From Salinimicrobium sediminilitoris (lineage in GTDB: Bacteria; Bacteroidota; Bacteroidia; Flavobacteriales; Flavobacteriaceae): a DNA stretch of 64,000 nt. The translations under genes and the position numbers were made by a program. A model generated the notes under the pieces. It did not search any database, was not told the origin of the DNA, and saw nothing but the letters and a program-made list of their open reading frames with translations. The DNA is taken from NCBI RefSeq assembly GCF_020866905.1, contig NZ_JAIVCC010000005.1:358081-422080 (forward strand), written 5' to 3'. Shown piece after piece: positions 25,924 through 34,555 of this stretch. Position 1 is the first letter of the stretch. Every line of letters begins with the position of its first letter.

Positions 25924-26934
25924 TTAGTTAATGATTAATGCTTTTACAAAGCCTTCAGGCCTTTCGGTTAGATGTTTATATGCCTTGTCCATTTCTTCCA
26001 GGGGAAAGCTATGTGTGAAGAGGGGGAAAGGATCCATTTTTCCTTCTTCCACTGCTTTTACAGCCGCCTTAATTCCATTTATATACTTCTGGGGATCCCT
26101 CTCATGGGCACTTATCATGTCAATTCCCCTCCAGTTGAGCATTTGCACGTTAAGACTGCGCATGCCGTCCTGGTGGAAGCCGGCAACTATGAGTTTTCCT
26201 CTTGTACCCGTGAGTTCAATAGAGAGGTTAAGCGGCCATTCTTTTCCTGTGCATTCTATGACACGTTCGCAGAAATTCCCTCCTGTGAGTTCTTTTACCT
26301 TTTCAATGATCTTGTAGTGATCATCCATTTGAATAAGATGATCTGCTCCTGCCTTTTTTGCAGTGTCTAAAGAAAATTCTCTTCTGGAGACAGCAATAAC
26401 TTCGGCACCGGCAGATTTCGCCAGCTGAACCAGGAGTGTCCCTAAAAAACCGCTGCCAACTATGGCTACTTTTTGCCCTTTTTGAATGTCACTGCGGTTA
26501 AAGATGTTCATCGCACAACCCAAAGGTTCCCCGGGAAACGGTTTTCCCTGAAGAGCATCGGGTAATTTCACCACACTATCTTCTTTTGCGATATCATGGG
26601 TTGCATAGGCTTTATAGGTAAGGGCAGTAACTCTGTCGCCTTCTTTCAATTCTGTAACACCTTCTCCCACTGCGTCAATGATGCCCCAGCCTTCATGGCC
26701 TGGTTCTCCCGGAGTGACCGGATAATCAAACCATTCGCGGCCTTCCCACACAGGAATATTGGATGCGCAAACTCCAGAACCTTCCAGCTTGATTCGTACC
26801 TCTCCTTTCTTGGGTTCCGGAAGTTCTATTTCTACAAGACTTACTTTTTGCGGAGCTTCTAAAACTGCTGCTTTTGCCATAGTATTTTTTGATGTGTCAG
26901 GTGCTTTTTCCTGTACTGCTTCGGAAGTTCTCAT
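25924..26934 (-). CDS. Zinc-type medium-chain alcohol dehydrogenase
   Basis: A 336-residue MDR protein. The catalytic-domain part has GSGVCASNIPVWEG (Cys as first metal ligand), GEPGHEGWGIIDAVG (the GHE motif) and GEPLGCAMN. The cofactor fold has VAIVGSGFLGTLLVQLAKSAG. The four-cysteine structural zinc loop seems absent. It probably oxidises a sugar alcohol or hydroxyl. The first 18 residues are polar and could be an extension before an internal Met, but the ATG at 26934 overlaps the preceding stop as ATGA, favouring this start. Confidence 0.88.
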   Translation of the reverse strand: MRTSEAVQEKAPDTSKNTMAKAAVLEAPQKVSLVEIELPEPKKGEVRIKLEGSGVCASNIPVWEGREWFDYPVTPGEPGHEGWGIIDAVGEGVTELKEGDRVTALTYKAYATHDIAKEDSVVKLPDALQGKPFPGEPLGCAMNIFNRSDIQKGQKVAIVGSGFLGTLLVQLAKSAGAEVIAVSRREFSLDTAKKAGADHLIQMDDHYKIIEKVKELTGGNFCERVIECTGKEWPLNLSIELTGTRGKLIVAGFHQDGMRSLNVQMLNWRGIDMISAHERDPQKYINGIKAAVKAVEEGKMDPFPLFTHSFPLEEMDKAYKHLTERPEGFVKALIIN

Positions 26935-28961
26935 ATTGCGACTTTCTTTGGAGGATTCAGGTTTTCAGGAAGTTGGATATTTCGATTTTCACATAGCCAC
27001 TTCACCAGATTTTCAACACCTTCCTGTACCGTATATTTAGGCTCCCAACCTGTAGCTTCTTTAAATTTGTTGGTATTGGAGACGTAATAGAATTGATCCC
27101 CTGTGCGCCAGTCTTCAAAACTCACATCCATCTCTTTCCCGGCTTTCTCTTTGATTGTATCCAGGATTTCCAGGAGACTCACCGTATTTTCGGGTCCTCC
27201 ACCAATGTTGAAAGCTTCTCCTGCCAGTTTATCAATATTCTTAGAGGCCAGCATAAATGCATCTATAAGATCTTCTACAAATAGAATATCCCTAACCTGC
27301 TTTCCGTTCCCGTAAATGGTTATGGGTTGATTCTCCAGGGCGCTGATGAGAAAATGTGCCACCCAACCCTGATCTTCGGTGCCAAACTGGTGTGGACCGT
27401 AAATGCAGCTCATTCTAAAAACCGCCGTTTTAAGGCCATAGGTTCTTGAGTAGTCCAGAATGTATTGATCTGCAGCCCCTTTTGAACAACCGTAAGGGCT
27501 GTGGAAATCAAGCGGAATTTTCTCATTGATCCCATGCTTCTTCATAATGGCGTCTTCAGGATAAAACCTGGTTTCATTTTCAATCATTTTCACATCCTGT
27601 AGATTTCCATATACCTTGTTCGTGGAAGTGAAGATCAAAGACGGCTGATGCTCACTTTTTCTTATTGCTTCAAGTAAATTAAAAGTACCTTTAAGATTCA
27701 CATTAAAATCATGAACAGGGTTTGTCACCGATGAGGTTACGGCAACCTGTGCACAGAGGTGAAAAACTTCGGAAGCATTATTCACACACTCCTGCAATAT
27801 CCTTTCCTCATTAATGTCGGCGATCTGGATGATCAATTTATCTCCATATTCCTTTTGAAGCCATTGCAGATTTTCTTCTACTCCGTCTCTAAAAAGACTG
27901 TCGTAGATCATCACTCTTTTTCCTTCAGAAAGGAAACGGGAAGCGAGATTAGTTCCAATGAATCCCGCACCTCCTGTTATTAATGTATATTTCTCTCTTT
28001 CTGAAATTTTATATTGCTTCTTAATATAATTTTGTTCTTTAATCTCCTCTACTCCATGTTTCTCAAGAAGCTTGTACAGCAGCTTTTCCGTGCCATCGGT
28101 TTTCTTGAGGCCAAAGTGATATTCCCGCTCATCGAGGTGGAATCCACCCACTGTGGAGTTTTTTGGATCAAGGTCTTTTAATGAATACCAGTAGATTCTG
28201 TCGGCATTGGCATTGAGAACATTCTTAAATTCCTGATATTGCTTGACCTCGTCATCCTGCCAGGTGGAGAATCCCACCTCCGAGATCCAGATCTCTTTGT
28301 CATACCCAAATTTCTCCATCACATCGCGAACGCTCTTAATATTGATGTCCCAGCCTTTCCATTGTTGATCGAACACGTGCGGGAAACCATGTATTCCCAC
28401 TGCATCAATGTAATCCAGCACTTTTTGTTCGGCCATCATTTGCAGCCAGTTGGGATCTATGGGACTCATCCCCCCAAGCAGCGTCTTTTTTCCTCTTTTT
28501 TGAGCCCAATGAGCAGCCATGCCTATCATCGTGGAAAACTTGTTCCAGGAATAATCAAGAGTAAAATCGTACTCCACTTTATTGTTTGGTTCATTCCATA
28601 ATTCCACCCATTCAAAATAGTCCCCATACCGGGTGATCATTTCATCTATAAAATCGGCATATGATTTTAGATCTTTAGGTGGAGCTGAGGTTTTAGGCAT
28701 TTCTCCTATAGATGGAGGAGTATACAGGAAACAGGGTAAGATCTCGACATGCGGAGCAAGTTCTGCAAAAAGCCAGTCATACCATTCTGGGGTACCTTCA
28801 ACGTACCAGTCGGCCCAGGAAATACCTGTTCGTAAATGTTTTATACCGAGTTTCTTGAAATCTTCAATTGCAGCTTTTACCTGCTCGTGTTCCCCCGGTC
28901 TAAACCATTCAAGAATGCCGAGTTGAGGAGTATTTGGATCTATATTTTTCGTTCCTTTCAT
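26931..28961 (-). CDS. Fusion of clan-A glycoside hydrolase-like domain and CDP-paratose-2-epimerase-like domain
   Basis: A 676-residue two-domain protein. Residues about 10-300 look like a (beta/alpha)8 glycoside hydrolase of GH39/GH5 type: acid/base Glu 124 in LWNEPNN and nucleophile Glu 228 in IWISEVGFS. Residues about 324-670 form an extended SDR with TGGAGFIG (329-336), the catalytic YGCSK (490-494) and RMSCIYGPHQFGTEDQGW, very like CDP-paratose/tyvelose 2-epimerase (RfbE). No signal peptide is present, so the hydrolase part would be cytoplasmic, which is unusual. The two halves may act on one sugar intermediate. It overlaps the dehydrogenase gene by four bases. Confidence 0.85.
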   Translation of the reverse strand: MKGTKNIDPNTPQLGILEWFRPGEHEQVKAAIEDFKKLGIKHLRTGISWADWYVEGTPEWYDWLFAELAPHVEILPCFLYTPPSIGEMPKTSAPPKDLKSYADFIDEMITRYGDYFEWVELWNEPNNKVEYDFTLDYSWNKFSTMIGMAAHWAQKRGKKTLLGGMSPIDPNWLQMMAEQKVLDYIDAVGIHGFPHVFDQQWKGWDINIKSVRDVMEKFGYDKEIWISEVGFSTWQDDEVKQYQEFKNVLNANADRIYWYSLKDLDPKNSTVGGFHLDEREYHFGLKKTDGTEKLLYKLLEKHGVEEIKEQNYIKKQYKISEREKYTLITGGAGFIGTNLASRFLSEGKRVMIYDSLFRDGVEENLQWLQKEYGDKLIIQIADINEERILQECVNNASEVFHLCAQVAVTSSVTNPVHDFNVNLKGTFNLLEAIRKSEHQPSLIFTSTNKVYGNLQDVKMIENETRFYPEDAIMKKHGINEKIPLDFHSPYGCSKGAADQYILDYSRTYGLKTAVFRMSCIYGPHQFGTEDQGWVAHFLISALENQPITIYGNGKQVRDILFVEDLIDAFMLASKNIDKLAGEAFNIGGGPENTVSLLEILDTIKEKAGKEMDVSFEDWRTGDQFYYVSNTNKFKEATGWEPKYTVQEGVENLVKWLCENRNIQLPENLNPPKKVAI

Positions 28962-28971
28962 AGCTGTTCTT

Positions 28972-30090
28972 TTATACGGTTAGACCTCTGGAAGATAATT
29001 CGTCGCTTGCCTGACTCACATTATCGGTAGCTATCTGAGTTTTCAGCCATTCGGCCAGTTCGAATAAACCGTCTTCAAATTTTACTTCAGGTTTAAAACC
29101 TAATTTATTTTCTGTTTTAGTGGTGTCGGCAAAACAATGTCTTATGTCCCCAACCCTGTATTTTCCTGTTACTTCGGCTTTAAGATCTTCTTTCCCCATT
29201 ACTTCTGCCAGTTTATCGGCGATTTCAAGAATAGTGTATTTGTTGCCGCTGCCCACGTTGAAAACTTCACCATCGGCTTCGGGCTTTTCCATTGCCAGTC
29301 TAATGGCACGGGCTACATCTTTTACATGGATGAAATCGCGTTTCTGTTTTCCATCTTCGAAAATCAATGGGGGGTTATTATTCAGCAGGCGCGAGGCAAA
29401 GATTGCCAGGACCCCGGTATAGGGATTGGAAAGTGCCTGCCGGGTGCCATAAACATTAAAGAACCTCAAGGCCGTGGCCGGGAAATTATATGCTTTTCCT
29501 GTAATTAAACTCAACCTTTCCTGGTCATATTTGGAAAGGGCGTAAACTGAAGAAAGATTGGGAATTTTTGTTTCTGGAGTGGGAACCGGCTCCAGCTCTT
29601 TTCCATTGCTGTCATACATCTCCCATTTCCCCTTTTTAAGATCGGACAGTTTTCTTTCGCAGTCCATGCGTTTTTCGCCTTCCTCATTTAGGTACAGGCC
29701 TTCACCATAAATACTCATGCTGGAAGCGGTGACCAGTTTTTCTACCGGTTTATCCATGAGCGCTTCCATTAACACTGCAGTTCCTACGTTGTTGACATCT
29801 GTATAATCTTTTATTTGATACATACTTTGTCCTACGCCCACCATTGCCGCCAGGTGAATTACAGCATCTATGCCTTCGAGGGCCTTTTCTACGGCCGCTT
29901 TATCACGAACGTCTCCAATTTGCAGCTCCGCATCGGGATTAAGATATTCGGGACGGGAAGCATTCTTCCCGTGAACCTGTTCAGAAAGGTTATCCAGTGC
30001 CCGCACCTTGTATCCTTTGTTTAAAAGTTCATCTGCGAGATGCGACCCAATAAATCCTGCTCCTCCTGTTATAAGTATTTTCTTCTGCAT
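28972..30090 (-). CDS. NAD-dependent nucleotide-sugar epimerase, dTDP-L-rhamnose 4-epimerase-like
   Basis: A 372-residue extended SDR. The NAD motif is ITGGAGFIGSHLADELL, the catalytic tyrosine-lysine pair is in SVYALSKYDQE, and the segment ALDNLSEQVHG followed by a proline-rich stretch is characteristic of the WbiB dTDP-rhamnose 4-epimerase group. It probably makes a dTDP- or CDP-linked deoxysugar in the cytoplasm. The gene lies 19 bases after the SDR and 11 before the fusion gene. Confidence 0.87.
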   Translation of the reverse strand: MQKKILITGGAGFIGSHLADELLNKGYKVRALDNLSEQVHGKNASRPEYLNPDAELQIGDVRDKAAVEKALEGIDAVIHLAAMVGVGQSMYQIKDYTDVNNVGTAVLMEALMDKPVEKLVTASSMSIYGEGLYLNEEGEKRMDCERKLSDLKKGKWEMYDSNGKELEPVPTPETKIPNLSSVYALSKYDQERLSLITGKAYNFPATALRFFNVYGTRQALSNPYTGVLAIFASRLLNNNPPLIFEDGKQKRDFIHVKDVARAIRLAMEKPEADGEVFNVGSGNKYTILEIADKLAEVMGKEDLKAEVTGKYRVGDIRHCFADTTKTENKLGFKPEVKFEDGLFELAEWLKTQIATDNVSQASDELSSRGLTV

Positions 30091-30108
30091 CTAATTAGTT
30101 TTGGTTGG

Positions 30109-30816
30109 TTAAAAGTTTTGTAAAGTTGGTCTGGTTATGATCTTATTGATGCTGGTTCCTTTTTTCTTGTTGAGTGCATACCATACGTCTTCTGCAATCT
30201 CTTCGGGATTTATCGCCCCCATGGCCATTTGGTCCACCGAATTATTTCCAGAGATCTGGTGCTTGTAAAAAGCCGTGTCTACAATCCCGGGACTTACAAT
30301 CGTAACATTTATGTGGGGAAGGGCCTCCAGTCTCAATGTTTCGGCAATTACCTCCAGGGCAGATTTTGAAGCCGCGTAGATTCCTCCGTATGGGTGAGGT
30401 TGATTGGCTGAGACCGATGAAATAAAAACAACATTTCCTTTTTGTTGAGAGATCATGTGGGGAGTAAAAGCCCTTATACATCTCAAAGGGCCCAGTAGAT
30501 TTGTTTCCAGTACCATTTTCCATTTCTCAGGATCTCCTTCTGTAAGTTTTTCCTGAATACCCCGGCCGGCATTGAGGATAAGATAATCGGGGTGACCAAA
30601 ATTTTCTGTGGTCCAGGAGTAGAGATCATCGATTTCTTCTGCCTTACTCACATCACATTTTCGATACTTTATATTTTCATGCTGTTCCCCAGATTTATTA
30701 AGATCGGCTACTACAACTGTTACGCCTTCACTGCTGAGTTTTCTGGCTATTGCTTTTCCAATACCGCTACTACCACCGGTCACCAGGGCAATCTTTGTAG
30801 AAGCATTTTTAGTCAT
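30109..30816 (-). CDS. Short-chain dehydrogenase/reductase
   Basis: A 235-residue classical SDR with the cofactor motif VTGGSSGIGKAIA (residues about 12-24), the LNAG motif and the catalytic YAASK block (GIYAASKSALEVIAE). It likely reduces a keto group with NAD(P)H. It is the first gene of the glycoconjugate operon, with a promoter element 125 bases upstream. Its exact substrate is unknown; the setting suggests a sugar or cyclitol. Confidence 0.88.
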   Translation of the reverse strand: MTKNASTKIALVTGGSSGIGKAIARKLSSEGVTVVVADLNKSGEQHENIKYRKCDVSKAEEIDDLYSWTTENFGHPDYLILNAGRGIQEKLTEGDPEKWKMVLETNLLGPLRCIRAFTPHMISQQKGNVVFISSVSANQPHPYGGIYAASKSALEVIAETLRLEALPHINVTIVSPGIVDTAFYKHQISGNNSVDQMAMGAINPEEIAEDVWYALNKKKGTSINKIITRPTLQNF

Positions 30817-30940
30817 TCGGTTCAGATCTTTTTTAAGTTATTGAAATAACCTTAAGCGAATTTTTTCCACCAGGACAATTAATGGGGGGATGAGCGAACG
30901 TCCCGGAAAAAATGGCTGAATTATCTCCATCGCTCATTTT

Positions 30941-30948
30941 CAAAGGTA
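30941..30948 (-). promoter_or_regulatory. -7 element TACCTTTG of the glycoconjugate operon
   Basis: A perfect TAnnTTTG on the minus strand, 125 bases before the SDR start, so the leader would be about 118 bases, the longest in this window. The 347-base spacer (30817-31163) otherwise holds only the terminator at 31112. No clear TTG lies at the right spacing. Confidence 0.5.
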
Positions 30949-31111
30949 CAAGAGAAGCCTGTGAAATTGTACTAAAGCAAACTTAAAACAATCTTAAACC
31001 CCGCTATTTTACTGGGAGTTCGGGGCTGGATCAGCAGCCGGTTATCCGGGAAAAAATCGTGCGAGAATTCTTGTTAAGTCAGTTGTCATAGGGGTTGAAG
31101 AAGCTGCAAAA

Positions 31112-31143
31112 AAATAACAGGAGCGATTATGCTCCTGTTATTT
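31112..31143 (-). terminator. Terminator after the small membrane protein
   Basis: AAATAACAGGAGC and its complement form a 13-base stem over a six-base loop, and the minus strand runs into a T tract. It lies 20 bases beyond the stop at 31164 and separates the heme block from the glycoconjugate operon. Confidence 0.88.
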
Positions 31144-31163
31144 ATATTTAATTTGGGAAAAGT

Positions 31164-31643
31164 TTAGGACCGGGTATATTTCTGAAGTGTCTTTTGCCAC
31201 TTTATAGCCCTGTCCAAACGTTCAGCTTTTTGGGTAACCGGATCTTCTTCCTCTGCGTAAAAAACCAGCTTTTTTTCTGAATTATTTTTGGTCTTTACCA
31301 GAAGCATGATTTCTCTCATTTCATCCAGTGAAGATGTATTTTTTCCATCTTCGTTGTTTTTGTGTAACTCTATTTTTGAAATATCATCAAGATCAATAAC
31401 CTGCAATTTCGCTTCCTCACCAGATTTTAAAAGGAGGAATTTCTTGGCTGTTTTGTCCAGTGCCAGTGATAACCCATGTACATTTTCAGTTTCGTCAAGG
31501 TTGTAACCTTTCTCACCTGCCAAAAAAGACAATTTCTTTGCGCGTTTTTTTTCTTTTTGAGATTGGTTGTAAACGAGAAAACCAACGGGAGCTATAAACA
31601 AGAGTAGTAGTCCCAGACCCATAAGGGTGGATGCTGTATCCAT
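31164..31643 (-). CDS. Small membrane-anchored protein of unknown function
   Basis: A 159-residue protein with one N-terminal membrane segment (about residues 7-26, LMGLGLLLLFIAPVGFLVY), a Lys-rich stretch, and a soluble domain with alternating hydrophobic strands (KFLLLKSGEEAKLQVIDLDD), perhaps a PH-like fold. I know no named family. It stands 71 bases after the gene at 31715 and has a strong terminator. It may be co-transcribed with the hem genes, though that gap has no clear promoter or terminator. Confidence 0.6.
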   Translation of the reverse strand: MDTASTLMGLGLLLLFIAPVGFLVYNQSQKEKKRAKKLSFLAGEKGYNLDETENVHGLSLALDKTAKKFLLLKSGEEAKLQVIDLDDISKIELHKNNEDGKNTSSLDEMREIMLLVKTKNNSEKKLVFYAEEEDPVTQKAERLDRAIKWQKTLQKYTRS

Positions 31644-31714
31644 TTTGTAAATTATTTAATGTGAACTTTATATAAAATATGATATCGTGTACTGCAAAAG
31701 AGTGCAGAACGTGT

Positions 31715-32065
31715 TCACAAGAAAAAATGCTTCGGAAAAAGATGGATTTCAAGATCTTTTCGAAGATCTCTTTTATAGCTGAAGTAAGATCCTTCCGAAC
31801 AGCCAGTAATCTCCGTATTAAAGGAATTGGGAACTACTGAAGAATTGCCGAAATGGAGATTTTTCAGTAGCTCCGGGATCTCCTGATAAAGGTTTTCGCG
31901 ATAGGCTACAGAAAGAGGATTCGCAGCGGCAAATTTTTCCGTAGAAAATGGTTGCTCTCTCCGGATCTCAGGAACACCGGAAGCATAAGTAGAAACCCCG
32001 CCAATGCTCAAAAGGGCCAGCAAAAGGACGAGGTGATTCAACAATATTTTTATCTGCTGCTGCAC
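31715..32065 (-). CDS. Small secreted protein of unknown function
   Basis: A 116-residue protein with a signal peptide (IKILLNHLVLLLALLSIGGV, likely cut after STYASG) and a short mature part with no family I recognise. Its start is a GTG at 32065 (GTG CAG CAG), since no ATG lies nearby. It begins 29 bases after the hemB stop, so it may be the tail of the heme operon. A role in heme metabolism is not implied. Confidence 0.5.
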   Translation of the reverse strand: MQQQIKILLNHLVLLLALLSIGGVSTYASGVPEIRREQPFSTEKFAAANPLSVAYRENLYQEIPELLKNLHFGNSSVVPNSFNTEITGCSEGSYFSYKRDLRKDLEIHLFPKHFFL

Positions 32066-32094
32066 AAGCTAAAAGTAATCAAAAAGCACACCGA

Positions 32095-33060
32095 TTAGAG
32101 CAATTTAACAGCGTCTTTTGCAAAATAACTGGCGATCATTTGCGCACCTGCCCGTTTGATTGCAGTAAGCTGTTCCAGCATCACCGCATCATGATCCAGC
32201 CAGCCTTTTTCGGCTGCAGCTTTGAGCATGGAATATTCGCCGCTTACCTGGTAAACTGCCACCGGCACGTTTACGGCATTTTTGATCTCCCGAACAATGT
32301 CCAGGTAACAAAGTCCCGGTTTTACCATTACGATATCGGCGCCTTCAGCGATGTCCTGCAGAGTTTCTTTGATCGCCTCTTCGCGGTTTGCGGGATCCAT
32401 TTGATAAGTTTTCTTATCACCAAAGCCGGGTGCCGAATCCAGTGCATCCCTAAAAGGGCCGTAAAATGCCGAAGCATATTTCGCACTGTAACTCATTATT
32501 CCGGCATTTGGAAAATTCTCCTGCTCGAGCAGTTCCCTAATTGCCTGGATCCTTCCGTCCATCATATCACTGGGAGCTACAAAATCAGCCCCTGCCTGCA
32601 CGTGTGAAAGCGACATTTGGGCCAGTACTTTCCTGGTGGCATCATTAACTATATATCCGTCTTCTACAATACCATCATGGCCGTAGGAAGAGTATGGATC
32701 AAGAGCGACGTCGGTCATTACCAGCATTTCGGGCACAGCGTCTTTGATCGTCTTTACCGCCCGCTGCATAAGGCCTTCGGCGTTAAGAGCTTCAGTTCCC
32801 TTGTTGTCTTTTAGATTATCGGGTACTTTTACAAATACCAGAACAGATCTTAGTCCCAGGTCCCAAAGTTCCTTAACCTCTTTTTTCAACAGATCCAGGC
32901 TATATCTGTAGTAATTAGGCATGGAAGCGATCTCTTCCTTCACGTTTTGCCCTTCCACTACAAACAGTGGTACGATAAAATCATTAGGAGAAATAATGGT
33001 TTCCCTTACCAGGCTTCGAATAACTTCGTTTGTTCTTAGTCGTCGGTTTCTTATTAGCAT
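32095..33060 (-). CDS. hemB: Delta-aminolevulinic acid dehydratase (porphobilinogen synthase)
   Basis: A 321-residue enzyme that condenses two 5-aminolevulinate molecules to porphobilinogen. The Schiff-base lysines lie in SYSAKYASAFYGPFR and DIVMVKPGLCYLDI. The loop MTDVALDPYSSYGHDG replaces the cysteine triad of zinc enzymes, so this belongs to the magnesium-type class. It is the last recognised hem gene of the minus-strand operon; 90 bases with a short tandem repeat separate it from hemF. Confidence 0.97.
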   Translation of the reverse strand: MLIRNRRLRTNEVIRSLVRETIISPNDFIVPLFVVEGQNVKEEIASMPNYYRYSLDLLKKEVKELWDLGLRSVLVFVKVPDNLKDNKGTEALNAEGLMQRAVKTIKDAVPEMLVMTDVALDPYSSYGHDGIVEDGYIVNDATRKVLAQMSLSHVQAGADFVAPSDMMDGRIQAIRELLEQENFPNAGIMSYSAKYASAFYGPFRDALDSAPGFGDKKTYQMDPANREEAIKETLQDIAEGADIVMVKPGLCYLDIVREIKNAVNVPVAVYQVSGEYSMLKAAAEKGWLDHDAVMLEQLTAIKRAGAQMIASYFAKDAVKLL

Positions 33061-33123
33061 AATCTTAGGTTCAAAGTTTAATGTTTAAAGTTCAAGGTCA
33101 AAATTTGGCCTTTCGAAAATTTT

Positions 33124-33147
33124 ACTGACCACTGACCACTGATGACT
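33124..33147. repeat. Seven-base tandem repeat between hemF and hemB
   Basis: ACTGACC occurs twice, followed by the variant ACTGATG and a partial unit. It fills part of the 90-base gap, beside a low-complexity stretch rich in GTTCAAAG and TTTAAAG. No promoter consensus is seen there. Confidence 0.55.
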
Positions 33148-33150
33148 AAT

Positions 33151-34053
33151 TTAGACCCATTCCCGAGGATTCTCCAACACCTCCACCAACTTCTCTTCTT
33201 CACTTCCCGGTTCGGGATGATGGTCATATACCCACTGCACATGTGGAGGCAGACTCATGAGGATGCTTTCAATCCTACCATTGGTCTTCAATCCAAACAA
33301 AGTGCCTTTATCGTGCACCAAATTAAATTCCACATAGCGACCCCGCCTTATCTCCTGCCAGTCACGTTGGTCGGAAGAAAAAGCAAGTTCTTTCCTTCTT
33401 TCCACAATGGGAAGGTAAGCCTCAAGAAAACTGTCCCCTATATCGGTAACAAAATTGTACCAGGCCTCTTGCGGTTTTTCATTGGAGGGCTTTAAATAAT
33501 CAAAAAATAAACCTCCTATTCCTCGGGCCTCATCACGATGGGAATTCCAGAAATACTCGTCACACTTTTTTTTGAAATCGGGATAAAAAGAAGGGTCATG
33601 ACGGTCACAGGCACCCTTACAAACTTTGTGAAAATGCTCCGCATCCTCCTCAAAAAGGTAGTAGGGAGTAAGATCCTGTCCTCCGCCAAACCAGCTGTCT
33701 ACTGTGTTTCCACTCTTGTCGTACATTTCGAAATACCTCCAGTTGGCATGAACCGTAGGCACCATAGGGTTTGAAGGATGTAAAACCAGGCTGAGCCCGC
33801 AGGCAAAGAAATCAACATCTCCCACACCAAAATGCTGCTGCATTGCCGGTGCAAGAGGTCCATGTACTTTGGAGATATTTACCCCGCCTTTTTCAAACAC
33901 GGCACCGTCTTCTATTACCCTTGTACGACCGCCGCCGCCTTCCTCTCTTTGCCAAAGATCTTCCTTGAAAATGGCTTTTCCATCAATGGCTTCAAGATTT
34001 GCAGTGATCCTGTCCTGAAGATTTTGAATGTATGCGTAGAACTTTTCTTTCAT
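33151..34053 (-). CDS. hemF: Oxygen-dependent coproporphyrinogen III oxidase
   Basis: A 300-residue HemF, which decarboxylates coproporphyrinogen III to protoporphyrinogen IX with oxygen. Family blocks WQREEGGGGRTRV, FFACGLSLVLHPSNP, VDSWFGGGQDLTPYYLF and GRYVEFNLVHDKGT are all present. The oxygen-dependent type implies aerobic heme synthesis; an oxygen-free HemN is not in the window. It overlaps the DUF6973 gene by four bases (ATGA). Confidence 0.97.
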   Translation of the reverse strand: MKEKFYAYIQNLQDRITANLEAIDGKAIFKEDLWQREEGGGGRTRVIEDGAVFEKGGVNISKVHGPLAPAMQQHFGVGDVDFFACGLSLVLHPSNPMVPTVHANWRYFEMYDKSGNTVDSWFGGGQDLTPYYLFEEDAEHFHKVCKGACDRHDPSFYPDFKKKCDEYFWNSHRDEARGIGGLFFDYLKPSNEKPQEAWYNFVTDIGDSFLEAYLPIVERRKELAFSSDQRDWQEIRRGRYVEFNLVHDKGTLFGLKTNGRIESILMSLPPHVQWVYDHHPEPGSEEEKLVEVLENPREWV

Positions 34054-34553
34054 TTCTGAGTTTTAAGTTTTTCAAGAAAAACTAATTTATTATTCTCTTT
34101 TTCAATTTCTTCTACACTCTCGACTTTTATTGCTTCCCCCGTTTTTTGCTGAAGAATGGATACAACCTCTTCCTTTTCTTTATCTAGCGAATCAATGAAT
34201 AATTCCCTTCCTATCCTGTTATTATGAAGATCCATTTTTTTTGCAAGGCCCTCATTTGGCGATAGCCGCTCATGAAGATCGGTTATCCTTTTGCTCCAGC
34301 TCATTGCGTTTCCGGGGGAACCGGCCGCCGGTAAACAGGATCTACAGATCAAATAGTTCCAAAGGGCATGACGAAAAGCGTTTGTCCTGTTGTCCTTATG
34401 ATGTAAATCGCCATACAGGCGGTCGCTTATGGCTACAGCTTCACGGGTAGCCTTATAACTAGGGAGGAGGTATGAAGGATGTCTTAAAAAGACGCCGCAA
34501 AGAACAGCGAGTTCCTTAAAGTTAAGGGTCGCTATTCTTTTACCTACTACCAC
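34050..34553 (-). CDS. DUF6973-like protein inside the heme operon
   Basis: A 167-residue protein with NAFRHALWNYLICRSC and MDLHNNRIGRELF, the two His-rich blocks that I associate with DUF6973. The conserved His and Asn could bind metal or form a hydrolase site, but no activity is known to me. It starts two bases after hemE and overlaps hemF by four bases, so it is expressed with the heme enzymes. A heme-related role is an inference from position only. Confidence 0.6.
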   Translation of the reverse strand: MVVGKRIATLNFKELAVLCGVFLRHPSYLLPSYKATREAVAISDRLYGDLHHKDNRTNAFRHALWNYLICRSCLPAAGSPGNAMSWSKRITDLHERLSPNEGLAKKMDLHNNRIGRELFIDSLDKEKEEVVSILQQKTGEAIKVESVEEIEKENNKLVFLEKLKTQK

Positions 34554-34555
34554 TA

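Noticed and set aside
33061..33150. Promoter in front of hemB
   Set aside because: The AT-rich repeats look like weak promoters, but no TAnnTTTG match is present on the minus strand.
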